A DNA stretch of 64,000 bases from Thermoleophilaceae bacterium. Lineage in GTDB: Bacteria; Actinomycetota; Thermoleophilia; Solirubrobacterales; Thermoleophilaceae. Of this stretch, positions 32,287 to 40,435 are shown in pieces; the first letter of the stretch is position 1; the number at the start of each line of letters is the position of its first letter. The translations under genes were made by a program, and so were the position numbers. The DNA lies in contig JAUJNF010000011.1 of NCBI GenBank assembly GCA_030446485.1, forward strand, positions 29,913-93,912, in the 5' to 3' direction. The notes beneath the pieces were generated by a model, which was not told where the DNA came from, made no database searches, and worked only from the letters and a program-made list of their open reading frames with translations.

Positions 32287-34440
32287 ATGGCCAGAACCAG
32301 TGAGCTCAACCTGACTGCCGCCCAGTGGAGCCCCAACGGGGGGACGCTCGGACGCACCGACCTGACCAGTGCCTCCAACTTCACCTTCGGCCAGAAGGTC
32401 TTCAGCCCCGCCCTCCAGCGCCAGCGCCTGCCCAAGACCGTCCTCCAGCAGCTGCACCGGACGCTGGACAACGGCGAGCCCCTCGCTCCGGGCCTCGCCG
32501 ACATGATCGCCTCGACGATGCGGGAGTGGGCGCTCGAGAACGGCGCGACGCACTTCACCCACTGGTTCCAGCCGCTAACCGGCTCCACCGCCGAGAAGCA
32601 CGACTCCTTCTTCTCCGACGCCGGTGACGGCACCGCGATCACCGACTTCTCGGGCAAGGACCTGATCCGGGGCGAGCCCGACGCCTCGAGCTTCCCCACC
32701 GGCGGCATCCGCTCGACCTTCGAGGCTCGCGGCTACACGGCCTGGGACCCGACGAGCCCGGCGTTCATCCTCGACAACCCCAACGGCGCGGTGCTCTGCA
32801 TCCCGACGGCCTTCACGTCTTGGACCGGCGAGGCCCTCGACATGAAGATCCCGCTGCTGCGCTCGATGGACGCGCTCAGCCGTGCCGGCATCCGGGCGCT
32901 GCGGCTCTTCGGCAACGAGTCGGCGCGGCGGATCTTCACGACGATCGGCTCGGAGCAGGAGTACTTCCTGATCGACGAGGCCTACTACTTCGCCCGTCCG
33001 GATCTGGTGAGCTCGGGGCGCACGTTGTTCGGAGCCAAGCCGGCCAAGGGCCACGAGCTCGACGACCACTACTTCGGGTCGATCCCGGAGCGGGTGCTGG
33101 CCTACATGCTGGACGTCGAGCGTCAGCTCGCCAAGATCGGCGTGCCGATCAAGACCCGCCACAACGAGGTCGCGCCCGCGCAGTACGAGATCGCGCCGAT
33201 CTTCGAGAACACCAACGTGGGCGTGGATCACCAGCTGATGACCATGCAGCTGCTGAAGAGCGTGGCGCGCAGCTACGACTTCGTGTGCCTGCTGCACGAG
33301 AAGCCCTTCGCGGGCGTGAACGGCTCCGGCAAGCACAACAACTGGTCGATGGGCACCGACCTCGGTGAGAACCTGTTCGACCCGGGCGACAACCCGCGCC
33401 AGAACCTGCAGTTCCTGTTCATGTGCACCGCGGTCATCCAGGCCGTGAACCGGCACCAGGGCCTGTTGCGGGCGGCCATCGCCGGCCCCGGCCAAGACCA
33501 TCGCCTCGGTGCCAACGAGGCGCCGCCCGCGATCATCTCGATCTTCCTGGGAAGCGAGCTGGGGGAGATCTTCGAGCAGCTCGAGAAGGGGAATCTCACC
33601 GGCGGCGGGGAGAGGGCCACGATGGGCCTCGGCACGGCGACCCTGCCCGAGCTCCCGAAGGACACGGGCGACCGCAACAGGACCAGTCCGTTCGCCTTCA
33701 CGGGCAACAAGTTCGAGTTCCGGGCCGTCGGGTCAAGCGACTCGCCGAGCTTCCCGAACACGGTGCTGAACACGATCGCCGCCGAGGCGGTCTCCGACCT
33801 GTGCGACAAGCTCGAGGCCGCGATGGACGGCGGCTCCTCCCTCGAGGAGGCGCTGCCCGGCGTGCTGCGCGAGAGCTACGCCGCCAACAAGCAGGTGGTG
33901 TTCAACGGCGACAACTACTCGGAGGAGTGGCACGCCGAGGCCGAGCGCCGCGGGCTGCTCAACCTGCGCACCACGCCCGACGCGCTGCCCCAGCTCACGA
34001 GCGAGCGGACGGTCGAGCTCTTCGGCAGCCAGGGCGTGCTGTCGGAGCGCGAGCTCGAGGCCCGCTTCGAGGTCTACGCCGAGCAGTACGCCACCAAGGT
34101 GAACATCGAGGCGGAGACCGCCGCTTCGATCGCCCGCACGATGCTCCTGCCGGCCGCCGTGCGGCACCTGGCCATGCTGCAGGCCACCGGCGAGGGCGTG
34201 CTGTGGGAGCTCAAGGAGGAGATCGGCAAGAAGATTGAGACCTTCGTCGACGCGATCCAGGGGCTCGACGACGCCAACCGGCACCCTGACGGCGAGGGCA
34301 TCGAGCTGGCCGAGTACATCCGCGACACCGTGTTGCCGGCCATGGAGGGGGTGCGCACTGCGGGTGACGCCCTCGAGCGCGTCGTGGCCGACGATCTCTG
34401 GCCGCTTCCGAAGTACGGGGAGATCCTGCATATCCGGTGA
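32287..34440 (+). CDS. glnN: Glutamine synthetase type III
   Basis: A 717-residue GSIII, far larger than GSI (about 470 residues) and with the type III N-terminal domain ([31 protein letters not shown]). Active-site segments include [10 protein letters not shown] with the metal glutamates, [31 protein letters not shown] (the HN ATP/metal loop), [19 protein letters not shown] and [12 protein letters not shown]. It makes glutamine from glutamate, ammonia and ATP. AAAGGA lies 14 nt before ATG. GSIII is less common in actinobacteria than GSI and may work beside a GSI elsewhere. A GGTGGAC array starts 7 nt after its stop. The amt-glnK pair at 59 kb probably supplies ammonium. Confidence 0.95.
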   Translation: MARTSELNLTAAQWSPNGGTLGRTDLTSASNFTFGQKVFSPALQRQRLPKTVLQQLHRTLDNGEPLAPGLADMIASTMREWALENGATHFTHWFQPLTGSTAEKHDSFFSDAGDGTAITDFSGKDLIRGEPDASSFPTGGIRSTFEARGYTAWDPTSPAFILDNPNGAVLCIPTAFTSWTGEALDMKIPLLRSMDALSRAGIRALRLFGNESARRIFTTIGSEQEYFLIDEAYYFARPDLVSSGRTLFGAKPAKGHELDDHYFGSIPERVLAYMLDVERQLAKIGVPIKTRHNEVAPAQYEIAPIFENTNVGVDHQLMTMQLLKSVARSYDFVCLLHEKPFAGVNGSGKHNNWSMGTDLGENLFDPGDNPRQNLQFLFMCTAVIQAVNRHQGLLRAAIAGPGQDHRLGANEAPPAIISIFLGSELGEIFEQLEKGNLTGGGERATMGLGTATLPELPKDTGDRNRTSPFAFTGNKFEFRAVGSSDSPSFPNTVLNTIAAEAVSDLCDKLEAAMDGGSSLEEALPGVLRESYAANKQVVFNGDNYSEEWHAEAERRGLLNLRTTPDALPQLTSERTVELFGSQGVLSERELEARFEVYAEQYATKVNIEAETAASIARTMLLPAAVRHLAMLQATGEGVLWELKEEIGKKIETFVDAIQGLDDANRHPDGEGIELAEYIRDTVLPAMEGVRTAGDALERVVADDLWPLPKYGEILHIR

Positions 34441-34447
34441 GAACGAC

Positions 34448-34468
34448 GGTGGACGGTGGACGGTGGAC
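34448..34468 (+). repeat. Heptad array, three units of GGTGGAC
   Basis: Three perfect tandem copies, followed by AGCG, start 7 nt after the glutamine synthetase TGA on the same strand. They are identical in unit to the ends of the 28.5-28.9 kb cassette but have no inverted partner nearby, so this is a solo array. Confidence 0.88.
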
Positions 34469-34566
34469 AGCGCCTCACCGCCGAACGTGCCGGCTCTTCG
34501 TGATCTCGTAGACTCGATTGACTCGTGAGTCAATGGGCGCCGGGCGACCGGCGCCGTGGGGGAGCC

Positions 34567-35397
34567 ATGCGGGCGGCAGCGGTGCAGCTCAACTCGACGG
34601 AGGACAAGCAACGCAACCTGGCCACGGCCGAGCGGCTCACCCGCGCGGCGGCGGCCGACGGCGCCGACCTGATCGCGCTTCCCGAGAAGTTCAACGTGCT
34701 CGGCAGCGCCGAGGATCAGGAGCGCGGCGCGGAGCCGCTCGACGGGCCGACCGTGGCCTGGGCGCGGGAGCTCGCGCGCGAGCTCGAGATCGATCTCGTG
34801 GCCGGGTCCCTCGTCGAGCGGCGTGAGGGGCGCGACAAGCTGTCCAACACCTCGGTGCACGCCGGCCCCGACGGCGACGTGCGTGCGGTGTACCGCAAGG
34901 TGCACATGTTCGACGTCGTGGTCGAAGGGGTCGAGTACCGCGAGTCCGACACCGAGGAGGCGGGCGACGAGATCGTGCTCTCCGAGGTCGCGGACGGTAC
35001 GCCGCTCGGCCTGAGCGTCTGCTACGACCTTCGCTTTCCCGAGCTCTACCGCATCCTCGCGGTGCGCGGCGCGCGGGTCATCGCCGTGCCCGCAGCGTTC
35101 ACGGTGCCCACGGGACGGGCGCACTGGGAGCTCCTCCTGCGTGCGCGCGCGGTCGAGAACCAGGCGTTCGTCGTGGCCGCCGATCAGATCGGGCGGCATG
35201 CGGGCGGCAAGGAGAGCTTCGGCGGATCGATGATCGTCGATCCGTGGGGCGAGGTGCTGGCGCGAGCCGTGGATGAGGAGTGCTTCGTGGCCGCCGATCT
35301 CGATCTCGCGCGGCAGAACCAGATACGTGAGCAGCTGCCGAGCCTGGCCAACCGGGTCGGCGAGGCGTACCGGTGGCCCGCGGAGGCGATGGCCTGA
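34567..35397 (+). CDS. Carbon-nitrogen hydrolase (nitrilase superfamily)
   Basis: A 276-residue amidase with the complete Glu-Lys-Cys triad: LPEKF near residue 40, YRKVHMFD, and SVCYDLRFPELYR with the nucleophilic cysteine. The pattern DLRFPELYR and length place it near the omega-amidase / Nit branch, which hydrolyses alpha-ketoglutaramate-like amides, or deaminated glutathione; this is inference. The start is ATG 34567 with GGGGGAG just upstream; an ATG-like start at 34525 would add a low-complexity leader. It lies between glutamine synthetase and a TetR regulator, whose gene begins within its stop codon (TGATG), a coupled pair. Confidence 0.9.
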   Translation: MRAAAVQLNSTEDKQRNLATAERLTRAAAADGADLIALPEKFNVLGSAEDQERGAEPLDGPTVAWARELARELEIDLVAGSLVERREGRDKLSNTSVHAGPDGDVRAVYRKVHMFDVVVEGVEYRESDTEEAGDEIVLSEVADGTPLGLSVCYDLRFPELYRILAVRGARVIAVPAAFTVPTGRAHWELLLRARAVENQAFVVAADQIGRHAGGKESFGGSMIVDPWGEVLARAVDEECFVAADLDLARQNQIREQLPSLANRVGEAYRWPAEAMA

Positions 35398-36029
35398 TGG
35401 CCGCGGCGCGCCACGCGGCGGTCGACAAGCGAAGGCTGATCCTCGACGCGGCGATCCACGTCTTCGCCCGCCAGGGGTTCCACGCCTGCCGGGTCTCGGA
35501 CGTCGCTGACGAGGCGGGCGTGGCCTACGGGCTCGTATACCACTACTTCAAGTCAAAGGAGGAGATCCTCGACACCCTCTTCACCGAGCGCTGGCAGCTG
35601 ATGCTGGACGCCATCGAGGAGATCGACTCCCGCGACCTGCCCGCCCGGGAGAAGCTCTACGGCGTCGCCTCGTTCATCATCGACTCATACCGTCACGAGC
35701 CCGACCTGATGAAGGTGATCATCGTCGAGGTCACCCGCGCCGCCAACTCGTTCGGCCGCCAGCACCTCGGCGAGATCGACGAGGCGTACGGGATGATCGC
35801 CGACATCGTCGAGGCCGCGAGGACCGACGGCTACTTCAAGAGCGACATCTCGGCGCAGTTCGCCGCGATGTGCTTCTACGGAGCGATCGAGCAGCTGCTC
35901 TCGGCGTGGATCTTCAACATCCTGCCCGAGACCGACGACGAGTTCGAGCGCGCGAAGTCGCTGGTGGTCGAGACGATCTGCGGCGGCCTCGAGGCGGCGT
36001 CCGCCGGTGCTTCCGCGATGTCTGGTTAA
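35397..36029 (+). CDS. TetR-family transcriptional regulator
   Basis: A 210-residue repressor. The N-terminal HTH reads RRLILDAAIHVFARQGFHACRVSDVADEAGVAYGLVYHYFKSKEEIL, the classical TetR pattern with YHYF at the recognition-helix end. The helical C-terminal domain contains SFIIDSYRHEPDLMKVIIVEVTRAA and MCFYGAIEQLLSAWI, similar to the FadR/KstR-like acyl-CoA-sensing group, but the ligand is unknown. The ATG overlaps the nitrilase stop codon, so expression is coupled. Its stop lies inside a 16/17-bp direct repeat that also supplies the -10 of the next gene. Confidence 0.9.
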   Translation: MAAARHAAVDKRRLILDAAIHVFARQGFHACRVSDVADEAGVAYGLVYHYFKSKEEILDTLFTERWQLMLDAIEEIDSRDLPAREKLYGVASFIIDSYRHEPDLMKVIIVEVTRAANSFGRQHLGEIDEAYGMIADIVEAARTDGYFKSDISAQFAAMCFYGAIEQLLSAWIFNILPETDDEFERAKSLVVETICGGLEAASAGASAMSG

Positions 36030-36059
36030 CTGCCGCGCGCTTCTGGTTAACCTGCCGCC
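36022..36059 (+). promoter_or_regulatory. Direct repeat holding the TetR stop codon and a -10 element
   Basis: TCTGGTTAA-CTGCCGC (36022-36037) is repeated as TCTGGTTAACCTGCCGC (36043-36059), spacing about 21 nt. In the first copy TAA is the TetR stop; in the second, TAACCT (36049-36054) is a -10 candidate 8 nt before the ATG at 36063. The paired sites could also be bound by the TetR protein, but they are not palindromic. Confidence 0.4.
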
Positions 36060-36062
36060 CCT

Positions 36063-36203
36063 ATGACCAACGACCTCACCAAGCGACTGATGTGGAGCGC
36101 CCTGCTCGCAGGGCTCGGTGCGCTCACGACCATCGTCGCCAACCGCCTGGCCGCGGCCATCTGGACCCGCGTCTTCGACGAAGACCCACCCGACTTCACA
36201 TGA
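36063..36203 (+). CDS. Small membrane protein (DUF4235-like)
   Basis: A 46-residue protein starting MTNDLTKRLMWSALLAGLGALTTIVANRLAAAIW, with one hydrophobic helix, and ending FDEDPPDF. The sequence layout is like the short DUF4235-type membrane proteins of actinobacteria, though those are usually about 80 residues. It stops at TGA overlapped by the next ATG (ATGA). It is the first of five consecutive coupled genes for small envelope proteins and a large permease, which are probably one operon. Function is unknown. Confidence 0.7.
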   Translation: MTNDLTKRLMWSALLAGLGALTTIVANRLAAAIWTRVFDEDPPDFT

Positions 36204-36415
36204 GCAGCGACCCGCAGCGGACGGAGGGCGAGGAGAGCGGCTCCTTCGGCTTCGAGCAGGATCACCCCGCCTTCCCGGCCGTCGAGGAGCCTCCCGCCGT
36301 ACCGGTCGAGGACGTGTCCGACGCCTACGCGCAGCGGCCGGAGCTCTACGCGGGCGGAGCGTTCGTCGGCGGCTTCCTTCTCGCCAAGTTGATCGGCAGG
36401 TTCGGGCGTGGCTAG
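36200..36415 (+). CDS. Small membrane-tail protein, unknown function
   Basis: A 71-residue protein. The first 50 residues are acidic and proline-rich (EGEESGSFGFEQDHPAFPAVEEPP), followed by a short hydrophobic segment GGAFVGGFLLAKLIGRFGRG that may insert in the membrane. It overlaps both neighbours (ATGA start; the next GTG lies inside its last codons), so it is translated as part of the operon. I do not recognise the family. Being between two membrane proteins, a structural envelope role is likely but unproven. Confidence 0.72.
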   Translation: MSSDPQRTEGEESGSFGFEQDHPAFPAVEEPPAVPVEDVSDAYAQRPELYAGGAFVGGFLLAKLIGRFGRG

Positions 36416-36827
36416 CGGCAACGGCGGAGGCTCACCGGAAGCGGCCGACCGGAAGCTCGGCGACATCGTCGGAGAGGTCTCGAACAAGGCCACGCTGCTC
36501 GTCCGCGAGGAGATCGAGCTCGCGAAGGCCGAGGTCTCGGTCAAGGCCGCCCGCCTCGGTCGTGGCGCCGCGGTGGGCGCTGCGGCGGGCTTCTTCGCGT
36601 TCCTTGGCCTCATCTTCCTCCTGCACACGCTCGCCTGGGGCCTGAACGACCTGGGGCTGAGCATCTGGGCGAGCTTCGGGGCCGTGACCCTGCTGCTCTT
36701 CGTCCTGGCGGCCATAGCCGGCCTCCTGGCCTACCGCTTCGTCAAGAAGGGGGCGCCGCCCACGCCAGACCTGGCCATCGAAGAGGCCAAGAAGACGCGC
36801 GAGGCCATCGAGGCGGTGCGCAGCTGA
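36408..36827 (+). CDS. Actinobacterial holin-X-like membrane protein (DUF1469)
   Basis: A 139-residue protein with an N-terminal amphipathic region (LGDIVGEVSNKATLLVREEIELAKAEVSVKA), typical of the phage_holin_3_6/Act_holin-X family, then two hydrophobic helices (GFFAFLGLIFLLHTLAWGL and LLLFVLAAIAGLLAYRFV), and a charged tail with AIEEAKKTREAIEAVR. Despite the name these are chromosomal membrane proteins of unknown role, not lysis proteins. GTG start overlaps the previous gene; stop overlaps the next ATG (TGATG). Found with DUF3618 proteins, as here, in many actinobacteria. Confidence 0.88.
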   Translation: MASGNGGGSPEAADRKLGDIVGEVSNKATLLVREEIELAKAEVSVKAARLGRGAAVGAAAGFFAFLGLIFLLHTLAWGLNDLGLSIWASFGAVTLLLFVLAAIAGLLAYRFVKKGAPPTPDLAIEEAKKTREAIEAVRS

Positions 36828-37051
36828 TGCCCACGCGGAAGCCCGAGCAGATACGGCAGTCGGTGCAGTCCACGCGTGAGGACCTCACCTCGACGCTCAA
36901 CGAGCTGCAGGTGAAGGTGAACGAGCTGACCGACTGGCGCAGCCAGCTCGTCGCCAACCGTCAGACGGTGCTGGTGGGCGCCGCCGCCGCCGGGTTCCTG
37001 ATCGGCGGTGGCCTCGCGGCCACTATCGGTCTGTTCCGCCGCCGCCGGTAG
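36827..37051 (+). CDS. DUF3618 family protein
   Basis: A 74-residue protein. The N-terminal RKPEQIRQSVQSTREDLTSTLNELQVKVNELTDW is the DUF3618 helix, which pairs with holin-X proteins in gene neighbourhoods. A single hydrophobic segment (VLVGAAAAGFLIGGGLAATIGLF) and a basic RRRR end indicate a bitopic membrane protein with a cytoplasmic C-terminus. It starts within the stop codon of the holin-X gene. Role unknown. A 37-nt gap with its own -10 separates it from the permease gene. Confidence 0.88.
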   Translation: MPTRKPEQIRQSVQSTREDLTSTLNELQVKVNELTDWRSQLVANRQTVLVGAAAAGFLIGGGLAATIGLFRRRR

Positions 37052-37075
37052 ATCTAGAGCCGCCCGGCCACCGCT

Positions 37076-37081
37076 TACGCT
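37076..37081 (+). promoter_or_regulatory. Probable -10 element of the AI-2E permease gene
   Basis: TACGCT ends 7 nt before the GTG at 37089. No Shine-Dalgarno intervenes. It suggests a separate leaderless transcript in addition to read-through from the upstream operon. Confidence 0.4.
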
Positions 37082-37088
37082 TGGGGCC

Positions 37089-38234
37089 GTGTCCGGCCGC
37101 TCGATTGCCAAGACCATCCTCGTGGCGGCCGGCGTCATCGCCGCGCTGTACTTCCTGTACGTGATCCGTCAGGTGATCGGGCTCACGTTCATCGCGATCT
37201 TCCTCGCGGTGGCGCTCGGGCCCGCGGTCGACTTCTTCCATCGCGTCAGGGTGCCCCGCGCCGCGGCGATCCTGAGCGTCTTCCTGCTGATCTTCGCCGG
37301 CGTGTTCCTCATCGGCCTGCTTGTCGTGCCACCCGTGGTGGACGAGGTCGACGAGTTCGTGACCGACGTGCCGCGCTACATCGACCAGATCCGCGACTCG
37401 CCAACGCTGCGCCGCTACGACGATCGCTACGGGATCACGGAGCAGCTCGCGACCCAGGCCGAGACGCTGCCCCGCCGGCTGGGGGACGCCGCCGGGGCCC
37501 TCCAGAACGTGACCGTCGGCGTGTTCTCGGCGATCTTCCAGCTGGTCACCGTTCTCGTGATGACCTTTTTCCTGCTGCTGGACGGCAAGCGGGCGGTGGC
37601 CTTCTTCTACCGCGAGGTCGGGCCGGAGCGCGAGCAGCGCCTGCGGACGATCGCCGATCACGTGTACGGGGCGGTCGGCGGCTACGTGACGGGCGCGTTC
37701 TCGATCGCCTTCATCGCCGGGGTCTCGAGCTACGTGATGCTGCTCGCCCTGGGGGTCCCCTTCGCGGTACCGCTGGCGGTGCTGATGGCGTTCTTCGTGC
37801 TGATCCCGCTGGTGGGCGCCACCATCGGCGGTGCCGTGGTGGCGGTCGTGGCGGGCGTCGACAACTTCCCCACCGGGCTGATCGCGTGGGTAGTCTTCCT
37901 CGTCGTCTACCAGCAGATCGAGAACAACGTGCTGCAGCCGTTCGTGTACCGCAGGACGCTCGCTCTACACCCGCTGCTGGTGATAGTGGCGGTGCTGGTC
38001 GGGGCCAGCCTGCTGGGCATCCTCGGCGCGTTGCTGGCCATCCCGGCGGCGGCCACCGTTCAGATTCTGGTGAAGGACTACTACCACTTCAGGCGCAACC
38101 CGCTGGCGAAGGTGGGCCCCGACCAGACGGAGCCGACAACCGAGCTCGGTCGCGGGAGTCCAAGGCCGGTCGAGGACCCCGATGGCGCCGCGGAGATGGC
38201 CTCCGACAACCCGCCCGCGCCGGTGCACGGTTGA
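37089..38234 (+). CDS. AI-2E transporter family (PerM/TqsA-like) membrane protein
   Basis: A 381-residue polytopic protein with about eight hydrophobic segments. It shows the family layout: two N-terminal helices (IGLTFIAIFLAVALGPAVDFF), a hydrophilic periplasmic-type region with VPRYIDQIRDSP, then FLLLDGKRAVAFF, VGGYVTGAFSIAFIAGVSSYV, FVLIPLVGATIGG and LVVYQQIENNVLQPFVY, the last being a family signature. The C-terminal 60 residues are hydrophilic. Family members export diverse small molecules; autoinducer-2 export is shown only for a few and should not be assumed. It begins at GTG 37089 and ends facing the DegV gene. Confidence 0.9.
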   Translation: MSGRSIAKTILVAAGVIAALYFLYVIRQVIGLTFIAIFLAVALGPAVDFFHRVRVPRAAAILSVFLLIFAGVFLIGLLVVPPVVDEVDEFVTDVPRYIDQIRDSPTLRRYDDRYGITEQLATQAETLPRRLGDAAGALQNVTVGVFSAIFQLVTVLVMTFFLLLDGKRAVAFFYREVGPEREQRLRTIADHVYGAVGGYVTGAFSIAFIAGVSSYVMLLALGVPFAVPLAVLMAFFVLIPLVGATIGGAVVAVVAGVDNFPTGLIAWVVFLVVYQQIENNVLQPFVYRRTLALHPLLVIVAVLVGASLLGILGALLAIPAAATVQILVKDYYHFRRNPLAKVGPDQTEPTTELGRGSPRPVEDPDGAAEMASDNPPAPVHG

Positions 38235-38337
38235 GTGGCGGGGTCGACCGCGGCGCGGCGGGTGTAGATGACTGATTCCACGACCCCGCCCGCGCGGATG
38301 CCGCCTCATGCCGTCGCTTGGCGGCGTCCTCGGGCTC

Positions 38338-38359
38338 GCCGATGGCAACCGGCATCGGC
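38338..38359. terminator. Possible bidirectional hairpin between convergent genes
   Basis: GCCGATG and CATCGGC form a 7-bp stem with an 8-nt loop in the 194-nt gap between the AI-2E permease and the converging DegV gene. No T-run follows on either strand, so it is a weak candidate. No gene is recognised in this gap. Confidence 0.3.
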
Positions 38360-38428
38360 TTCACCCTGCGTCCTTGCCCAGCTCGGCCTGAGGCGGCCCC
38401 GCACAGACGCGGCCGTGGAACCAATCAT

Positions 38429-39298
38429 CTAGGCCAGATACCGCGAGGGCACCGCGCCGACGCCGATCAGGCCCGGCCCGGCGTGCACGCCGATCACGGG
38501 GCCGAGCTCGGACACGAACGCGGGCTCTGTGGAGAAGATCTCACGGCAGCGCTCCGTCAGCCGCTCGGCCTCCTCCGGCGCCTGTATGTGCTGGACCGTC
38601 CAGCCGTCGGCGCCCGAGGCCTCCCGCTGGCGCGCGTAGTCGACCATTCGCTCGAAGGCACGGGCGCCGGTGCGGACCCTCTCGACCGGGGCGATCTCGT
38701 TCTCCACGGTGAGGATCGGCTTGACCTTGAGCGTGGAGCCGATCCAGGCGCTCGCGGCCCCCACGCGTCCGCTGCGCTTGAGGTACTCCAGGGTGTCGAC
38801 GGCGAACCACATCTTCAGCTCGGACCGGGCCTCGGCCACGCGCTCGACGATCTCCTCGGCCGCGTCGCCCCCTCTCGCGCGGCGCGCGGCGCCCACCACC
38901 AGCAGCCCCAGCCCCCCGGCGGTGGTCTCCGAGTCGATCACGCGCACTCGCTCTCCCCCGCGGCCGTCGCGGCGCAGCGTCTCGGCCGCCTGCCGGGCGG
39001 AGTGGCACGTGCCGGAGAGGCCTCCGGAGATGTGTATCGACACGACGGAGAGGCCCCGGTCGAGCAGCGGCCCGTAGACGGCCACGAAGTCGCCCACCGA
39101 AGGCTGTGAGGTGGTGGGCAGCTCCTCCACCGAGCGCAGCTCGTCGTAGAAGGCGTTGAAGTCCGGCATCTCGAGCTCCGGCTCGGTACGGTCGCTGCCG
39201 TAGTTGACGTAGAGCGAGACGAGATGGATGCCCTCGTGCGCGACGGTGTCCCGCGGGAGGTAGGCGGTTGTGTCGCTCACGACGGCTACCTCAGGCAT
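38429..39298 (-). CDS. DegV family fatty-acid-binding protein
   Basis: A 289-residue DegV-fold protein. It begins VAVVSDTTAYLPRD (the conserved D-S/T motif), continues LPTTSQPSVGDF, a DegV signature, SIHISGGLSGTCHSA (lipid head-group site), VIDSETTAGGLGLLV, DTLEYLKRSGRVGAAS and HAGPGLIGVG near the end. DegV/FakB proteins bind a fatty acid and, in Firmicutes, present it to the kinase FakA. No FakA-type kinase is seen here, so the role in this organism is open. A -10 element shared with the divergent epimerase gene lies 9 nt upstream. Confidence 0.93.
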   Translation of the reverse strand: MPEVAVVSDTTAYLPRDTVAHEGIHLVSLYVNYGSDRTEPELEMPDFNAFYDELRSVEELPTTSQPSVGDFVAVYGPLLDRGLSVVSIHISGGLSGTCHSARQAAETLRRDGRGGERVRVIDSETTAGGLGLLVVGAARRARGGDAAEEIVERVAEARSELKMWFAVDTLEYLKRSGRVGAASAWIGSTLKVKPILTVENEIAPVERVRTGARAFERMVDYARQREASGADGWTVQHIQAPEEAERLTERCREIFSTEPAFVSELGPVIGVHAGPGLIGVGAVPSRYLA

Positions 39299-39307
39299 TC
39301 GGCCCGG

Positions 39308-39317
39308 AGCCTACACT
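39308..39317. promoter_or_regulatory. Overlapping divergent -10 elements
   Basis: AGCCTACACT: on the plus strand TACACT (39312-39317) lies 10 nt before the epimerase GTG; on the minus strand TAGGCT (39313-39308) lies 9 nt before the DegV ATG. The two hexamers share the TA step, so the divergent promoters would compete for the same DNA. The whole gap between the genes is 29 nt. Confidence 0.5.
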
Positions 39318-39327
39318 CGCCGCCAGC

Positions 39328-40413
39328 GTGGCCAAGACCCTGCTCACCGGCGGCGCCGGCTTCATCGGCTCGCACGTGGCGAGCCTGCTCCGGGACCGTG
39401 GTGACGACCTTCGCCTGACCGTCCGGGACACCACGCGCACCGACAACCTCGAGGGGCTGGACTACGAGGGCGTGAAGTGCGATCTGCTCGACCGGCGGAC
39501 CGTGCGGCGGGCGCTTCGCGGGGTCGATCGGGTGTTCCACGTCGCGGGGCTGGCCTCCATGCGTCCCGAGAACCACGATTTGCTCTTCCGGGTGAACGTG
39601 GAGGCCACGCGCACCCTGCTCGAGGAGTGCCTCCGCGCGGGGGTCGAGCGGGTCGTGTACACCTCGAGCGCCGCGGCACTGGGCCCTTCGGCGCCCGGGG
39701 AGACGGTCGACGAGCGCCACGTGTTCACGGGCGATGCGCTCGAAATCCCCTACGTGGACGCGATGCGGGCGGGCGAGGTCGAGGCCCTGCGCCTGACCGC
39801 CCGCGGCCTTCCGGTGGTCACGGTCAACCCCTGCCTGACCTTCGGCGCGGGCGACGTATACGGAAGCTCGACCGTGCTCGTGAGGCGCTTTCTGCTTGGG
39901 CGGATACCCGGGTATGTGAACGGCGGGGTGAACGTGGTGGACGTGGGTGACGTGGCGCGCGGCCACATCCTGGCCGACGAGCGCGGCGAGGTCGGGGAGC
40001 GCTACATCCTCGGAAACCGCAACTACACGCTCGAGCGCCTGTTCGCCGACCTCAGCCGCCTGTCGGGGGTCGAGGCGCCCGTGCTGAAGCTGCCGAGCGG
40101 TGCGGCGATGAGCGTCGCCCGCATGCTCGAGGCGGCGCCGGGCCAGGCGCCGATAACCACCGATGAGGTTCGCTGGGCCAGCCAGTGGTGGACGTACAGG
40201 AGCACCAAGGCGCGGCGCGAACTGGGATGGCGGCCCTCGCCCCACGAGGACACCGTCGAGGCCACGGTGAACTGGTACCTCGAGCGCGATGGCACCCGTG
40301 TGGCCCGCCTGCGCCACTCGCAGCCCTTCCGCTTCCGGTTGGCCGCAGGGGTGGTCGGCGGCCTCGAGGCGGTGGCCGGCGTCGCGGGTCGCCTGCTGCC
40401 GAGCGGCCGTTAG
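39328..40413 (+). CDS. NAD-dependent epimerase/dehydratase family protein
   Basis: A 361-residue extended SDR. The cofactor motif is TLLTGGAGFIGSHVASLL; then VFHVAGLASMRPE, VYTSSAAALGPS with the catalytic serine, and FVAGDV-like FGAGDVYGSS, VNVVDVGDVARGHILA. The usual YxxxK reads YVDAM: the tyrosine is kept but methionine replaces lysine, which would cripple normal hydride transfer. It resembles dihydroflavonol-reductase/hopanoid-associated sugar epimerase-like proteins. Start at GTG 39328 with a leaderless -10. The following thioredoxin-fold gene has its own -10. The substrate is unknown. Confidence 0.85.
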   Translation: MAKTLLTGGAGFIGSHVASLLRDRGDDLRLTVRDTTRTDNLEGLDYEGVKCDLLDRRTVRRALRGVDRVFHVAGLASMRPENHDLLFRVNVEATRTLLEECLRAGVERVVYTSSAAALGPSAPGETVDERHVFTGDALEIPYVDAMRAGEVEALRLTARGLPVVTVNPCLTFGAGDVYGSSTVLVRRFLLGRIPGYVNGGVNVVDVGDVARGHILADERGEVGERYILGNRNYTLERLFADLSRLSGVEAPVLKLPSGAAMSVARMLEAAPGQAPITTDEVRWASQWWTYRSTKARRELGWRPSPHEDTVEATVNWYLERDGTRVARLRHSQPFRFRLAAGVVGGLEAVAGVAGRLLPSGR

Positions 40414-40423
40414 CAACCGCCGC

Positions 40424-40429
40424 TACGCT
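40424..40429 (+). promoter_or_regulatory. Probable -10 element of the thioredoxin-fold gene
   Basis: TACGCT lies 6 nt before the GTG at 40436, just after the epimerase stop. Motif-based. Confidence 0.35.
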
Positions 40430-40435
40430 GAGGGG

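Noticed and set aside
31854..32708. Minus-strand frame of 284 codons near the glutamine synthetase start
   Set aside because: It crosses the leader and the antisense strand of a clear GSIII gene, with no motifs; treated as a shadow frame.
16264..34468. Heptad arrays as a CRISPR array
   Set aside because: The units are 7 bp in direct tandem without spacers and occur at separate sites; no cas genes are present.
36408..36827. Holin-X gene as evidence for a prophage
   Set aside because: The neighbouring DUF3618 and small membrane genes form a chromosomal actinobacterial operon; there are no phage structural or integrase genes.
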